Below, piece by piece: positions 10,701 through 25,700 of a stretch of 64,000 nucleotides of DNA. The notes below the pieces were generated by a model that did no database searches, was not told the DNA's origin, and saw only the letters and a program-made list of their open reading frames with translations. Numbering within the stretch: position 1 is the first letter of the stretch; each line of letters starts with the position of its first letter. The DNA lies in NCBI RefSeq assembly GCF_030269925.1, contig NC_085120.1, positions 9,575,501 through 9,639,500 on the forward strand, read 5' to 3'. The position numbers and the translations under genes are program-made. Source of the DNA: Bombyx mori. Lineage: Eukaryota > Arthropoda > Insecta > Lepidoptera > Bombycidae.

Positions 10701-13700
10701 ATGCCACCAACATCAATGGCATTTTAGTACAAGTTAGACCAAAATGTGATAGTAGACCATATAAATTACCATATTAACAAATAACAGAAACATCTGTTAG
10801 TTGCACTGTACATAATTATAGAGTGTCATTAAATGAAAGTTACTGGTATTTGTACATTTTTATTGAGAAAAAAAAATCCAATAGTCAATCTGACATTTTT
10901 TTAAATCTGTTAAGATTTTGATACATGTACTGAAATTACAAAACAGTTCACAAATTGGAATCTAGATTGATGGTAATAATAAATTCTGTTAAAAATTAGA
11001 AATGTTGTTATTGTAGATTAAAGATCACAGAAAACATTGTATGCAGTTTAAGAAGTTTTTGGTGTTCATTGTTAATTGAAATAATTGTACTTAACTTTGA
11101 TTTGCTTACTTAATTCCTTGCTTTTTTTTGCACTTAAATAATTAAAAAATATCATTGTAGGTCAGACCATAAGTAAAATCCAATTATGCCGTTTTATAAA
11201 ATAAAAATGCTTGATTAATAATAAAAAAACCTTTTTTAATTTATTACTAACACATATACACAAAAAATAATTAATTTTTAAAGACATGTTTATTTCATAT
11301 TTCAATTGAATCTCAACATTTTACACGTTTACATATTTATTTCAATTCCAAATGGTAATTAACTGATATTGATTTATTAATGTGGAAATTTTCATATTTT
11401 CTTATGGTTTTTTACATTGTAATAATAAATTTAACAATTAAACTTTTATGAATGTTGATACATTCCATTTTTTTATTCATATCATAGATTCAATTATAAC
11501 CATGAAAGAACAGTGATAAATGTAAAAAAATATAAATTAATTGAATTTATATTCTAAATTATTCTAAGTGTTCAAATAATAAATAAATAAATAAATGATT
11601 ATAAATTATAAAAATATGAGAAATACGAAATAATATTAACGTATTATGAAAACGAAAATTATGTATTATTATCATTAAAAAAGTATATTTTGATATAATA
11701 AGAAATTACTGGCACTTTAATTGTCTGTGGTCAGTTATCATTAAGACAAATATAATATGAACAAAAACCTACCTATGCTTTGATTAAGTTTTAAAACATC
11801 AAAAACCACTAAAATATTGCATATCAAATAAAGATTGGCTTTCATTAGTTTTTGCTCCTTAACGACGATATTATAATTTTAAATCCTCCAAAATTACCAA
11901 ACTCATAAATATTTCGTGACATCCATAACATCATCTTACTAGGAAAACATTTAAAAATAACAGTTTTCAGCGTAGATGGCTTGTTTGCCAAAAATAAACT
12001 TTAGTTTAACCTTCTGTTAGTTACACAGAAAATTATGGAGTTTTGTTGATCCAAAGTGTTTTTTACTAGCTAATTTAGTTCTTGCCTGCAATATTATCAT
12101 TAAGTTTTTGTTTATTTACTTAAATCTTATAGACCGCAATAATTAATTTCATTAGAATACATATTGGAAACTGTGAAATTAGTGTTAAATTTGAAACTTT
12201 GTAACATTAAAATTGTTGTATGTAAGTTAAATATTAGGAAAGATAGATTGCTTTCATTGTTCTAAAATTGTTTGATTACCTTTTCTTTTGGTGGGTTAAC
12301 AATTAAGAAATAAAATACGAAAAAATCCACTAATGTATTTTATTTAAAAAATAAGTGTCTCGTATTCCTTTATTGATCGACTTTCTTGGCGCTGATATTA
12401 AGAATCCAAAACTTTTTACTTAAAATCGAAGAAAATAGAGTTTGCCATGGAATCAGCAATAAAATCAGATAAATCGATTATTTATCTTCTGTGTAGTACG
12501 GTAAAAACCGAATCCCGAATTATAGATTGGTTCAAGCCATTCATGATGCAAGTGATTAAAATATCGTTATCTGTCTCGTGAATAACGTTCATGTTTCATG
12601 GTACAAAAAGCTACTAAAAGTTTTAGGGTAATGCAAGTTCAATATTGTAATTCGAATCGAGTGAAAGATGTGAAGAGTGGCCTAAAGGATAAGACGTCCT
12701 GTGCATTCGTATCTAGCGATGCAACGATGTTCGAATCCCGCAGGCGGGTACCAATTTTTCTAATGAAATACGTACTTGAGCAATGTTCACGATTGACTTC
12801 CACGGTGAAGGAATAACATCGTGTAATAACAATCAAACCCGCAAAGTTACAATTTGCGTAATTACTGGTGGTAGGTTCTCTTGTGAGTCCGCACGGGTAG
12901 GTACCACCACCCTGCCCATTTCTGCCGTGAAGCAGTAATCGGCGTTTCGGTTTGAAGGGTGGGGTAGCCGTTGTAACTATACTGAGACTTTACAACTTAT
13001 ATCTCAAGGTGGGTGGCGCATTTATGTTGTAAATGTCTATGGGCTTCAGTAACCACTTAACACCAGGTGGGCTGTGAGCTCGTCCGCCCAGCTAAGCAAT
13101 AAAAAAATATATCAAAATATGTCTGTATTGAAGTATGTCCTAGAATTTCGGTATGTGCTTAGCCTAATACTAAAAAAGATAATCTGGAGGAAAATATCAG
13201 GCGTACTCGTATCGGCCAATGCGACTGGTTCAGTACCTACTACGGCAGGTACCAATTTTTACAAGTAGATATGTCCGAATTAAAACGTGTTCACAAAGAT
13301 CCACTATTACGGAATGGCGGGTTTTGTAAACATCAAACTTGTAAAGTTTATGCGTTATTTCCCATTAGCAGTGAACCATGGATACTCAGCTTCCCTCTCA
13401 GTTCAGGATTCGTCATATACCTACCTGAAAGCAGCACCCGTGTACCCAAAAAATACCAAAACCAAAAACCCTGCACCCAATAACTATTGCATATATCTAC
13501 TTAGCGCTAACGATATTGTAATTTTGTGGGATACGTTACCAGTATTCATATTATATTCTTCTTAATTATGTATTTCTATAACGGGATTCCACCATAATTT
13601 TTAGTTCAACGAGTTCGCTATATTTCGGGGCTATTGCAAGCATAAACTATTCTATTCAGAATGTAAGGGTTCGGAGTTTAAATTTGCTGCAGGTCCGCGC

Positions 13701-16700
13701 TGGTTTAACGATGCGCTGGATCCAGCCCTTCTGGCCTCACGAGTAGACGGTCCGTATCATGCCTCTTTCTGTCATGAAAGAGTTAGGCGTCGAGGTTAAG
13801 AGACATGAATATCATATCAAGGTTTCCCGATAACTATTTAACAATAGCTGGCCTGGGAGCTCATCGGAACATCTACTATCAATAGAAAAAGTTTACCAAA
13901 ACCTCTGTAGTTAGTTAATGAAGGTTTTTATTACAATAAAGTTTTTCTAGCACATTTATCGATCGCGTCTGACCTTGGCACATGAAAGGTGAACCCGTAT
14001 TGGACATTTTAATTACAACATAAATCATGAATTAATGACATGTCAATTAATAATCTATTGCATTTTGGATACCATAATTATTATTCTTCCGTTTTCCATA
14101 CTTTACAAGTATGTGAAAGTTGGCGAATTGCACCCAATTTGTTTTTATGATCTTGTAAAGTTCTTGGTCCAATAATAATTATTGTCGCTTGGTTTTCCTC
14201 AAAGCCAATCTTAAGCCCAAGTCAAAGAAAAGTAAGATATAGATATAAAAGTCTATATGTATACCTATAGTATATATACAAATTCTGTAGACACATACAA
14301 TATTTAGATAGTCTTTATCTCGGCTCGATAGTTTGTTTGTGAACCGACACGTGAGTGTTCAATCGACCTATATCCTTAAGTTGCTTTTATCGGCTCAAAA
14401 CAAAATATCTTACCGTTTTTATCTGTTATTGATTATACTTTAGATAGGGACCTAATTAAGTTCCGGTTTCAAGAGTTGGGCCACCACAATTGAGGCTTCG
14501 ATGTCTCAAGGTGAGTTGCGGTATTCTTGTTATGATGTTTATGAGATACTTTAAGTGGTCTCCGAGTGTGTCTGTCTATCTAGCTTAATAAGAAACAAAT
14601 TACATTTAATAATTTAATACATGCATAGCTCCATTAGATCGAATATATTTTATTGTCATGATACGGACATAGTTTTATTCTTCATAGTTTGATTTCAAAT
14701 AAAATTCATTAAATTCGTACGGAATGTATACGATGTGAAAAAGACTTATTGAATTACATCTCCCGAGATCAGATCACTTCGACATCATGTCGCAAGGTGG
14801 GGATTGCTGTTCACAACGATGTGGCGAGGGCTCGTTTAGCAGCGACAGCTGCCTTTGCAGATTTTCCATAAGTTTTTTTTATATATTTTTTTCTTTATTT
14901 ATTGCTTAGATGGGTGTACGCGCTCACGGCCCACCTGGTCTTGGTGGCTACCGGAGCCCATAGACATCTACAACGTAAATGCCGCCACCTACCTCGAGAT
15001 ATCAGTTCTAAGATATCAGTATAGTCACAACGGCTGCCTCATCCTTCAAACCGAAACGCATTACTGCTTCACGGCAGAAATAGGCAGGGTGGTGATAACT
15101 ATCCGTGCGGACTCACAAAGAGGTCCTACCACCAGTAATTACGCAAATTATAATTCAGCGGGTTTCATTTTTACCACACTATGTTATTCCTTCATCGTGG
15201 AAGTCAATCGTGAACATTTGCTAAGTTCATACATATTTCATTAGAAAAATTGGTACCCGCCCGCGGGATTCGAACACCGGTGCATAAATACGAATGCATC
15301 GGACGTCTTATCCTTTAGGCCACGACGACTTCTGCTTATTCGCAAAGGAAACAAAACAAGGCATTAATGATCAACCTCTGCAAGGTTAATTGCGAATTCT
15401 TCTGTCTCCGTTTCTAATTAAAAATATTAATTCATATCAATGTTTGTGACCACATCATCGTTATAAATATTAAGTCGTAGTTACAATGAATGTCAAATAA
15501 ACATTTAACCTTATCAAACGCGAACAAGAGGAGCTAGATACACTTGAAAAAAATCTTGTAAATGGAAATGTAGGTATATAGCGTAATGTAATGTATAATA
15601 CAACTTTTATCCCGCTCTTCAAATCGGAAAGCTTATCAGCTTGGCGCCAAAAAAAAAAACAGGTTTCCAGAACGTCATAGAACAAGTAGTTACGTTAATT
15701 AAAAATTTTGCTGGTTTGATTTTTAGCACACGATGTAACCTTCGTAAATCAGACATAGACCATTTTCTGTGCATCTGCTTATAACTTGAACAATTCAACA
15801 AAACAAAATAGTAATTCCAAAATGTAGTGTTTCCTGGCCTCATATGTTTTATATGCGCAGAAATTTTCCATTATTATTTGAAACGACCTAATAAAAGGAC
15901 AAAATGGCGACTTCCTGCCGCCAGTAACGTCCTTGATATTCCCTACGATGTAGCGGTAATAACTCTTGTAGGTAGGCGTTCAATTAATGTCATAACGATG
16001 TCAACACCAAACCTCTGAAAGTCGAAGTCGGAACCATTTTGTTCATCCAGAAAGTGTTGTGTGTCATATATTAGCTGTTACTTCGCCCGTGTGGCTAAGA
16101 ATAAGGACCAATTTTTTATTTTATTTCATAATTTTTCTGAAGATAATAGATTCCCGTGAAAATGTGATGCTTTCTGGGGGTAGAATGTAGTTTCAATCTC
16201 CTGACCTAAAAATATCAGTTTAAAAGAAATGTCAATCCGTTGATTCAACGTGAAGAGAGGACAAATAAACATAGAAACAAACATCCTTTTTTATGTAGCG
16301 AAGAAGACAGACTCACTATTTGCATGACAAAAAGTTGGAAATCTGTCTAACTACATTACTTTTAAAAATATGGCACTATCAAAAATAGATATAGATTTTT
16401 TGTTAGTGTAACTCTATGACAAAGATCGGGATCTGCACAGATCGTCTTGTGATCTATTTATAATAAAATAGATCAGTCGTTAATGATGTGGATGACTTCC
16501 AAGACGTGTCTCAAAAATGAAGTTTTGACATATTCTATACATATATTTTATCTTCGCATTGACTTTTCAAACTAAGATCTTTGATTCATCGAAGCACTGC
16601 TTCATGCTAGGGTTAGTGTTAGCAATTCTCTCAGGTTGAGTCTGTGAGCTCGTCTACTGGTCCGCGCGGTATTGGAATAGTCTAGAATAGTAGGTTAACA

Positions 16701-19700
16701 ACTGGAAAATGAAATCAAAAATGGAATAACGGATATTAAATCGTATCCTCTACAGTAGCTTCACCGTAAAACGGGGCGATATCTATCAGCGCGGAATTAA
16801 GAGAGCGATGCGCAGTTTTATATTTCCTTACTGACGTAGTGTTCGATACGATACTTTATTTTAACTGTACGACTTAACCCATATACACAGCCCACTGAGT
16901 TTCTCGCCGGATCTTCTCAGTGGGTCACGTTTCCGATCCGGTGGTAGATTCTGCGAAACACTGCTCTTGCTAGGGTCAGTATTAGCAACACTGGTTTGAG
17001 CCCCGTGAGCTCAACTACACGTTAGGATGAAGCTGAAATAGCCTCTCAAGGCTATCAGAGAAAAAAAAAACTGTACGAAATCGGAACCGGTGCTTAGTTA
17101 ATATAATTCAACGTAGCGTCTTTAGTTTCAACGCTAAAATAACATTTATTAAGCTAGTCGATTATTACGATTTATGATACGAAATTGAATATTCAAATTA
17201 AACCGGAAAACGGAAGTAGATTTATCATATTTTTAATGCAGTATAGCGCTAAGGTAGAATCAAAAATATGATAACCTCGAAATTGACTTCGTTTAATTAA
17301 AAGTTCTTTTAACACATCACCGCGGCGAGGTTGTATTAGTGTGTTGTATTTTTGTTTGCACAAAATATTGTTCCGTAGGTTTTCGTTAGTCGCAGACTTG
17401 ATTATTTGTCTGCGATTTGTACGGTATCTGTCTGTCTGATTGTGTTTGTTTGGGGTTTCATCATTAAGCCCTGGCGTTAGCCGAGAGATATTTTCTAACG
17501 CAACAAATCTCATTGAAACGACTTAGCCTTTGTCCACTTCCATAATTATCATGTCTAACCTTTTCTCTTTAATATTAGGTGATTCTTAGTTTGTGTTCTG
17601 ATATGCGTTCTGATATGCGTATCGATTCATCCCTAATATTGTTTGATAATAGTCCAGTCTGTCGACAGCCATACCGTACCTAATTCTATTACTAAGTACT
17701 TAATTACGCATTTAGTTTAGTTAGCATCATTCGAATTAGTCTCATTGTCTCTTCTTTAATCATCGGCCGCTGCTTATGTGTAGGTATCATAGAAAATAAC
17801 AGTTTCATTGTAGATCCAACCTTGGTTCATTTAGCAACACAAATCCCTTAGTAAATATTAGCCGAGGACGCTCTGAAGCGGACTTTGAATAATAAGTATT
17901 TGCGTAATAGGTATAGCATTACAGTCTAATCCCGTGCTTGCGTCACCGACGCCCTTTACGGATTCACTAAGCTTAGAAATTTGAATACCTAGTTCAATCT
18001 ATTGCATGAAGTGTCTCGTGTTTTTTTGCTAGAAAAGACAAAGGTTTTTGAGAACTGTTTTTCGAAATTATATTCATATTAAAAAAAAAAAAACGTTTTA
18101 AAAAGTGGATAAAAGCACCAAGGCAATTAAAGGTTCAGTCTCCATCTCGACCAAACTCCTTCTTTCGGCTCTTTTCTGCGAACTAATCGTATGTAAAGAG
18201 CGACCCAAGACAAATGTGGTAAAATGAAAAGACAGTGCGAGAGTGACTAGTATAAGAATGTTGTGTACTTTGATGTAATGAGCAGGTGTGTTGCGATCCC
18301 GAAATACTACTTATAGGGCCCCATATAGGGAACGATCCGTCTGTACGATCCGTCGTTTCAGACCGATCGAAACGACGGATCGATAGTGTATGTAAAGATC
18401 GTTAACGATTTATTATGACATACTACTACAGACGGATCATTCGGTATATGGGGCCTTACGGCTTTGTGAGATGTTAAAACACGTCGGTCTGTCAAAAGTC
18501 ATTCTCGGACTTGCGAAGTCTGATTTGAGAAACATAAACGCAACGGTTTGCAGTTTTAAGTCGAACTAGAGGTCCCGCAGTAGTCGAAATTCGACTATAA
18601 TTAATTGGAATTGTAAGTTTGTACACTATTATGATTGTATTTTATACTTCTACAATCACAAATTTCGCCAAGGCTACTCTATAAAAAATATTAATAAAGA
18701 CAAACAATATTTAATCTATTCTCAATTTGACCACAGACGTCAAGAACAAAAGTTTGACAATGAATAGTATGCATGCGTGTGTGCGTCAAATGCATGGTAT
18801 GTAGTGTGTGTAATGTTTTCTTTATTGATTTAATATATCTTTTATGCATTATTTAAATAAAATATTAGCATTGTGCACTTCTTCTCGATATTCTCTATAA
18901 GTGTGGAAAATTTCGTACTCCTCCGTCCGCGCAATTTTCGTAAAAAGGGATACAAAGTTTTTGCTTCACGTATTAATATATAGATAATGTACTACAGCCT
19001 CTACAGCTTTGAGCTCATGGCAGTCGTTGTCGACAGCGAGGTCGTCGACACTTGCCTTGTTTGGCCTCTGGTGGCGTGCGCCCAAAAAGTACTCCTTGGT
19101 CACAGATACGTCTCAATTGATATGCGTTTAGGTAGTATGTACGATGTGTCGTAGTATGCGTGTGTGTAGTAAGTTCTCGTTCGTTTGTACAAAACAATCT
19201 TTGCAAAAATTACTCTGTTTAAAAAACATATTCTAGGTTAGCTTTTGCTTTCAATGTCGCCATGCCAAAAAAAGATGACACAGTTACTAAAAAAATATTG
19301 GCGAGTCTGTTAGAGATTTATTTATGTTAGAGCTTTGATGAAGTTTTTACGACGTGCCAGACTCAACAATAGGGGAATTTTAATATTTTACTGTTCAGTA
19401 AAACGTTTCTGTCTGAAATAAGCTGGTATTTTCTCATACTAGACTACAACTAGACTTCATACTAGATTACAAATCGTAGCTTCTGATTTTGTAGGTTCGT
19501 AGTAAACTCAATGTTTCCTTGTTCGACAAGCAAGACGAAAATATAATTTATTTTTTCAAAGAATCAATGCAGGAATGCAGGAAGTAGAAATTAGGAATGG
19601 GATTTTCATGATGGGCGTGAATAAAGATGTATGAACAGCTTAAATTGAAAATTGAAAAATAAAATAATGATTAAAATCGCTGACGAAAATCACGTACCTA

Positions 19701-22700
19701 TTTCAATGATCAAAAATCATGTAAGTACCTACATATTTATCGTGACACGTTTGTTTTGCAGTTAAAGTTTCGACTCTATTAAGATAATAATAAGATAAAT
19801 AATCGGATATTGTTTTTGCTTGCTTCTGAAACGACATCCTGGTCACGCCTTGATCGTGCCAATGGCAAAAGTACCAGTGCCATAGTTACTTGTATTTTTT
19901 TTCCTACCTATGCTGATAGCCTTGAGAGGCTATATCAGCGTTACCCTAGCGTGTAGGTGAGCTCTCGGGGCTCAAAGTGGAGGTGTTGCCTAACACTGAC
20001 CCTAGCAAGAGCAGTGCTTCGCAGAATCTACCAACGGATCGGAAACGCCACCCACTGAGAAGATCCGGCGACAAACTCAGTGGGTTGTGTCTGTGGGTTA
20101 ATTTACTCGCCGAGCCCTTCATCGCAAGCAACGGGTTTGGCGAGGACGGTGACCGATGCTTGAGGTACCTAAAAGCACCGTTAATGGATCAGGAGGATCC
20201 CTAATGAGTTTCGTAATGAGATCAGTAATGTGTTTTGGGCGACGTCGACTGTTTACCATTCGGTCCACAGGATCGGGTTGGTACTTGTAAGGACTTAATA
20301 ATGAACATTAAGCGTAATACTGGAAAACCCTTATTCTATTAAGAGAAACTATCTAATAAAAGAAACTGACCTTTTCCAATTTTACAAGTTTACTTGAATT
20401 ATCGATAACGATCACCAGTCTCGTATTTTTGGTACTCAATTACGACGTAATATACTAAGATGCTCTACTATGTGACAAATGAAGGAAAAGTACTTTTCAG
20501 TTATTGGTCGCAAAAACAACTTTGCTGTGGATGACCCGAAACTAGGTCGCAGTTCGTGGGGTCAACAAGTCCCAAAGTATAGTAAAACGTATCTATAATT
20601 GAATTGGATATATCATTATCTTTGGCTTACGAGGTTGAGGCGCTGTCTCAAGGCAATTGACACCCATTTTTCAAAGAACCATCCACTTTAAGCACGTAAT
20701 TGAAAACAATACAACTTAGTATCTCTCGATGGTCTACGCAAGTCGGAGACATGATTTAAACTACTTTTACTGTTTAATTCCGCGTTTTTTATTGTCAACT
20801 AGCTGACCCGGCAGACTTCGTAGTGCCTCAATCGATAAATAAAAGACCTAAACTTTTGTATAAAATAAACTTAAAACAAACAAATGAATCCGTCCGACGC
20901 GACGGGGGGCATCAAAGGGAAAACAAAATTGTTATTTTTATTTAATTCCGAGCATTCTCTTAATTATCTACCATCTCTGGACTTCCACAAATAATTCAAG
21001 AGCAAAATTAGCCAAATCGGTCCAGCCGTTCTCGAGTTTTAGCGAGACTAACGAACAGCAATTCATTTTTATATATAAAGATAAACGTTTTTCGATTTTA
21101 CAGTCGTCCTTGATGGCGAAAACTAAAGTATTTGTAACCAATGTGATGACTATAAAAAGGCTAGATTAAACCATTGAACTACATAGTTTTAATTATAACA
21201 ATATTTTCTCGTCAAACTTGTAATATGATTTCTAGTTTGAAATATAAAAGATATTGATATAGATGCCATTATAGGTGGTCAGATCTGGTTAAGGTAGCGG
21301 TTTGTGGCTTTGTGGTAATCTGTACCATGTGGTCCATGCTACCCATGATCGAACACTGTGGACGAAAGTCACATGTAGTCGTGATCCTCAGCAGTGAGGG
21401 AACGATGAAGAAGAAGAAGAATAGGATGCGGTAATAATTTAACACCAGCTATGGCGTCTGATGTTTGTTCGTCTTAGTTTTACTAACAAAAATCGGTCAT
21501 GGTCGAGAACAATAAAGTTGTGACAGTAAGTGTAAATGTAGAAGTAAAATTCCAATACGATATGTACCTACAGCTTAACGTGGAATGTTCTCGAACATTA
21601 CGGATTACGACGTGAGTTAGGAGTGTTAGGAAAACAAACCGCGTTGTGTAAGCGTCACGTCTATTGCCAAGGACGCAATGGCCTTAAGAAGCTAAGACAA
21701 CGTAATAAAATAGGTTAATAGGTTACGCCGTTCCCATTTAAAGTTTGGTATCATGATAAAGCTAACATCCAAAGTAATCGATCGGCAAAACCTTTACACG
21801 TGCAACAGATTTTCATTAAACTTAATCATTCAAGTAAGAAACACACAATTTTATATTATTTTTGTCGTGTTTCAAGAATTTCTTCGAAGTCGTCGTGCCC
21901 TAGAGGATAAGACGTCCAGCGCAATTGTATCTAGCGATACAACGCTGCAACGGTGTCCGAATCCCGCAGGCTGGTACCAATTTTCTAATGAAATATATGT
22001 TCATGACAAATGTTTTCTATTGAATTCCACGGTGAAGGAATAACATCGTGTAATAAAAATCAGACCCGCAAAATTATAATTTGCGTAATTACTGGTGGTT
22101 GGACCTCTTGTGGGTCCGCACGGGTAGGTAGATACCATTACCCCGCCTATTTCTGCCATGAAGCAGTAATGCTTTTCGGTTTGAAGGGTGGGGCAGCCGT
22201 TGTAACTATATTGAGACCTTAGAACTTATATCTCAAGGTGGGTGGCGCGTTTACGTTGTAGATGTCTATGGGTTCCAGTAATCACTTAACACCAGGTGGG
22301 CTGTGAGCTCGTTCACCTATCTAAGCAATAAATAAAATAAAAATAACAATATAGAATAACGTCAAAGAATAGAATCATTAAAAAGACACTCATTTGATAG
22401 GTACTGATTTATCGCGTCATCTGTAGGGACGTGTACTCAACAATGTATAGTAAAAATAATAATTTCGAATAAGTCTATTATTATTGTGTGAATGTAAATA
22501 AGGAGCGTAAATTTCAGTACTCTAGTATCATTAGCCTTGCCATTGGGGCCTAAAAAATATTAATAATACAGAATTGCTATTTTGCCTATTTAGAAATAGC
22601 ACTCATCAATACTTGAAAATGACAATAATATTCGCGTTTTCTTTTGATATTTTAGTTAATTACTCAAAATTTATAATAGTTTGTCCGTACAACGTGTCTT

Positions 22701-25700
22701 TTTAATTACCGAATTAAATGTGACGCGAATTCTAATGTATGCTTTGAGCCAATTGTTTTTCAATTAACAATGTACGAAAAACATAGTGATAATGTCTTGA
22801 TTTGTTTTGTGTTTGTGAAAACGTGATCGGACTGGAAAGTCGCACGTGTTTGGTTTTGTTCCGAGTATTACGACATTGAACGCACGGTTTCCGAGGCAAG
22901 CGTGGGACGCGCAATAGGTACCGGTAAAATGGGGCGATTAGGGATTGAAAGGCGAATCGGGAAAAAACCGGAAAAATCTTTCGACGCTCAATATAAGTTT
23001 TATATTAGTTGCAAAATCTTCCATTTTTTTGTAGTTTAATAGTAGAATGTTGAAAGTTCACAAAACAACTCTGAATATGCATGATAATAGCTGCTAACTT
23101 ATAAAAAATCGCGTTTGAAATTAACTTCCTGTGGTGGTAATTATTTTAGTGCTAGAAACTTTGCTCTCTTTTATTTATTTGATAATAATAGAAGACGACT
23201 ATGATTTATAAACGTTATTTAGTGTTTGAACCAACATATATATTAAAGGTAAGTCTCAGTTGTTATTGGTTTTAATGTATTTGATTAAATAAAAATACAT
23301 GTAAAAATCTGTTGTTTTTGGGGATATTGGGGACGTGTTAGGTACAAATAACAACGAAAAAGGGGTCAATTGGGATGAGAATACGTGAAATGGAAACGAC
23401 CTAAGTATAAATAGGTACAGGTTTGTAGGGTTGTCTGTGTGGTTATAACAATATTTTTTAAATTTGTTGGTAAAAATCTGGTTTATCGAAGCGAAATTGA
23501 GAATAAGTCTTTATTTGAAATAGATAAGCAATTTAATATAAGTAAGTCGATTTTGCAGAGATATGTAACAAGATCAATCAAATCTCAAGGTGGACAAAAA
23601 TGTCTAAGTAATACATAGTAAAATATTTAATATTTGTTCAGAGTGGGGGTATTCATCTGATTAATCCATGGAATAACCGACACACCTAATCTCTTAACCC
23701 AGATAGAAATATCAGCCCCTAAGTACTTACCAAGAACGGAGAAATATAAACCGTTTCTAAGAAAGCCCACTATATATGTATAAATTAGGGATGTAAACCG
23801 GTTCGAAGAAAACCGGAGAAAAACCGGTTTTTATACTTACCGATAAATACCGGTTTTATTTAAGAATACCGGTTTTTTATGCTTTACATTCACAGTTCAC
23901 ACCATTGCTACCAGATCAAATATACAAGCTACAAATATAAAAAAAACCACGTTTCAGGATCAAATTACCGTGCATTACATTTAATGCAATAACCACAATA
24001 TGGTTGGTAGACTTTTAGCGTACGAAATGAGGACCGTGACCCAAATATCCACATATCTGCACCCAACACTCAGAAATGGCTTTCGCCAAATTGAGCACGT
24101 GTTGTCTGCAAAAGAGATGGTGCGTCGTGAACTGGGGAATCTTCTTGAATTTTCAACTCTCGCTTTATCATCGGAACAGCCAGAAAAAACCACAAACAAT
24201 TTTAAAAAACCTGGTATTCTGGATTTTTTGCATTCGCGAAAACGGGATATTCCGAACGCCACGGCGGCCGCAGTGAATATAGTGCGAATGTATATTGAGA
24301 CTGAAGCCGCCACAGTAAACCACACCGAAATTGTTGGCACGTGCTAACATCCAGAAGGAGCAGGCTTCTGAATGACGCAGTGGACCAACTATGCCTCTTG
24401 CATCAAAATTTTGATTTAATACAATAGTATTAAATAAAAAATAAAAAGCTTTTTATTATTGGATAATATATATGATCATTAAAAGCCTATATAAAATATG
24501 CTCACCCAATTAATTGTATGAAGAAAACTCTTCGTTTGTACGTAAATTTGTATTATTTAGTGATTATTTGGCCTTTATGGAAAAAACCTAAAAATACCTA
24601 AAAAAAACCGGTAATAAACCGGAGCCAGAAATTGTAATCAGTTCACATCGCTAGTATAAATATATATATATATATATTGTTGTTACTGCACTGTCGATTG
24701 CACCTATAATTGAGGTGATGTCTGCCATGTACTTTTGTCAGTTTTTCAATTTTTTTTATTGATGATCACTTTGTTGGTGCAACTAAATAAATAAATTAAT
24801 TAAAACTATATATAAAAATAAAAGTAGTGCCAACCCTAGCAAATTTCTCATTTCGTCCCAATTAACCGCAATTTTCGGGTAAATAGGGATTACACATATT
24901 TTTGCATTTTTTGCTTAAACTGGAATGCTAGTTGCATAATTTTAAATTAGACAACAAAGATGCCCCCAAGACTCAATCATTTTGATCCTGATATAGCATT
25001 ATATACATCAACAACTACCTTAAAATTGCTCATAAAGTTGGAATTTGTCCCTAATCGCCCCATTTTACGGTACCTATTCCAAAGATTTTATTTGTTTATT
25101 TAAAAATTGAATACCTATACAACTAAAGATGGCGTTTTACTTTTAAAACATCATACCTAAAATATTCACTGTTTCATTATTCAACTTCATGTGATTGCAA
25201 ATAGATATTAATATAATCACATGGGCAATATTATTTAGGTTACTTTTTAAACTCTGAAGTACATAGTTGTATTTTTTTATTTACATTCGTCGGACGCCAT
25301 TTTGTCTATAATAATTTGTATTTTTTTTATGGAGTGTATGGCCTGGTATCTAGACCTTTAGGCCAAGTCTTAAGTATTTTTATTCGGTTTATTTTAATTT
25401 CCCCACTGTATTTTTGATGAATTTATATAGAGGCACGTAATAATTTGTATGGTATAGATTAGGTATCTAGATATGCTTTTATAGGTTAAAATAAATGCCG
25501 ACAGTGCCCAGACGTATTATGTTATTTCGTACAGCTGTTCAATTATACGCAAATAAAGAATTCGTGCGTCACACAAATAGGTCGATCGATTGCAAAAACT
25601 AGTTTTGTTATCAACATATTTTAATTTATCGTAAAGTAGACTCTATGATTGTGGAATAGAAGTCACGAGTTATTGCGTGGAAATATTGCGAATTCGCACC

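Larger units (their letters stand above)
22913..25078. mobile_element. 2.2-kb element with about 32-bp terminal inverted repeats, interrupted by a hAT relic
   Basis: Left end AATAGGTACCGGTAAAATGG... and right end (reverse complement) AATAGGTACCGTAAAATGGG... continue together through GGCGATTAGGGA with a one-base indel. Diverged subterminal echoes (for example GGGTCAATTGGGATGAGA at 23367, TCATTTCGTCCCAATTAACC at 24850) appear in opposite orientation. No transposase of its own is visible. Removing the inserted hAT relic and one target duplication leaves about 1,290 bp. No target duplication or superfamily could be fixed. Confidence 0.7.

Noticed and set aside
13287..13565. 92-codon open frame in intron 1.
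   Set aside because: No recognisable domain and no supporting splice sites; probably chance.
17193..17513. 106-codon minus-strand open frame.
   Set aside because: No family resemblance or promoter context; likely chance in the intron.
24657..24680. (TA)n as part of the hAT element.
   Set aside because: It lies outside the exact 8-bp target duplication, in flanking host or outer-element sequence.
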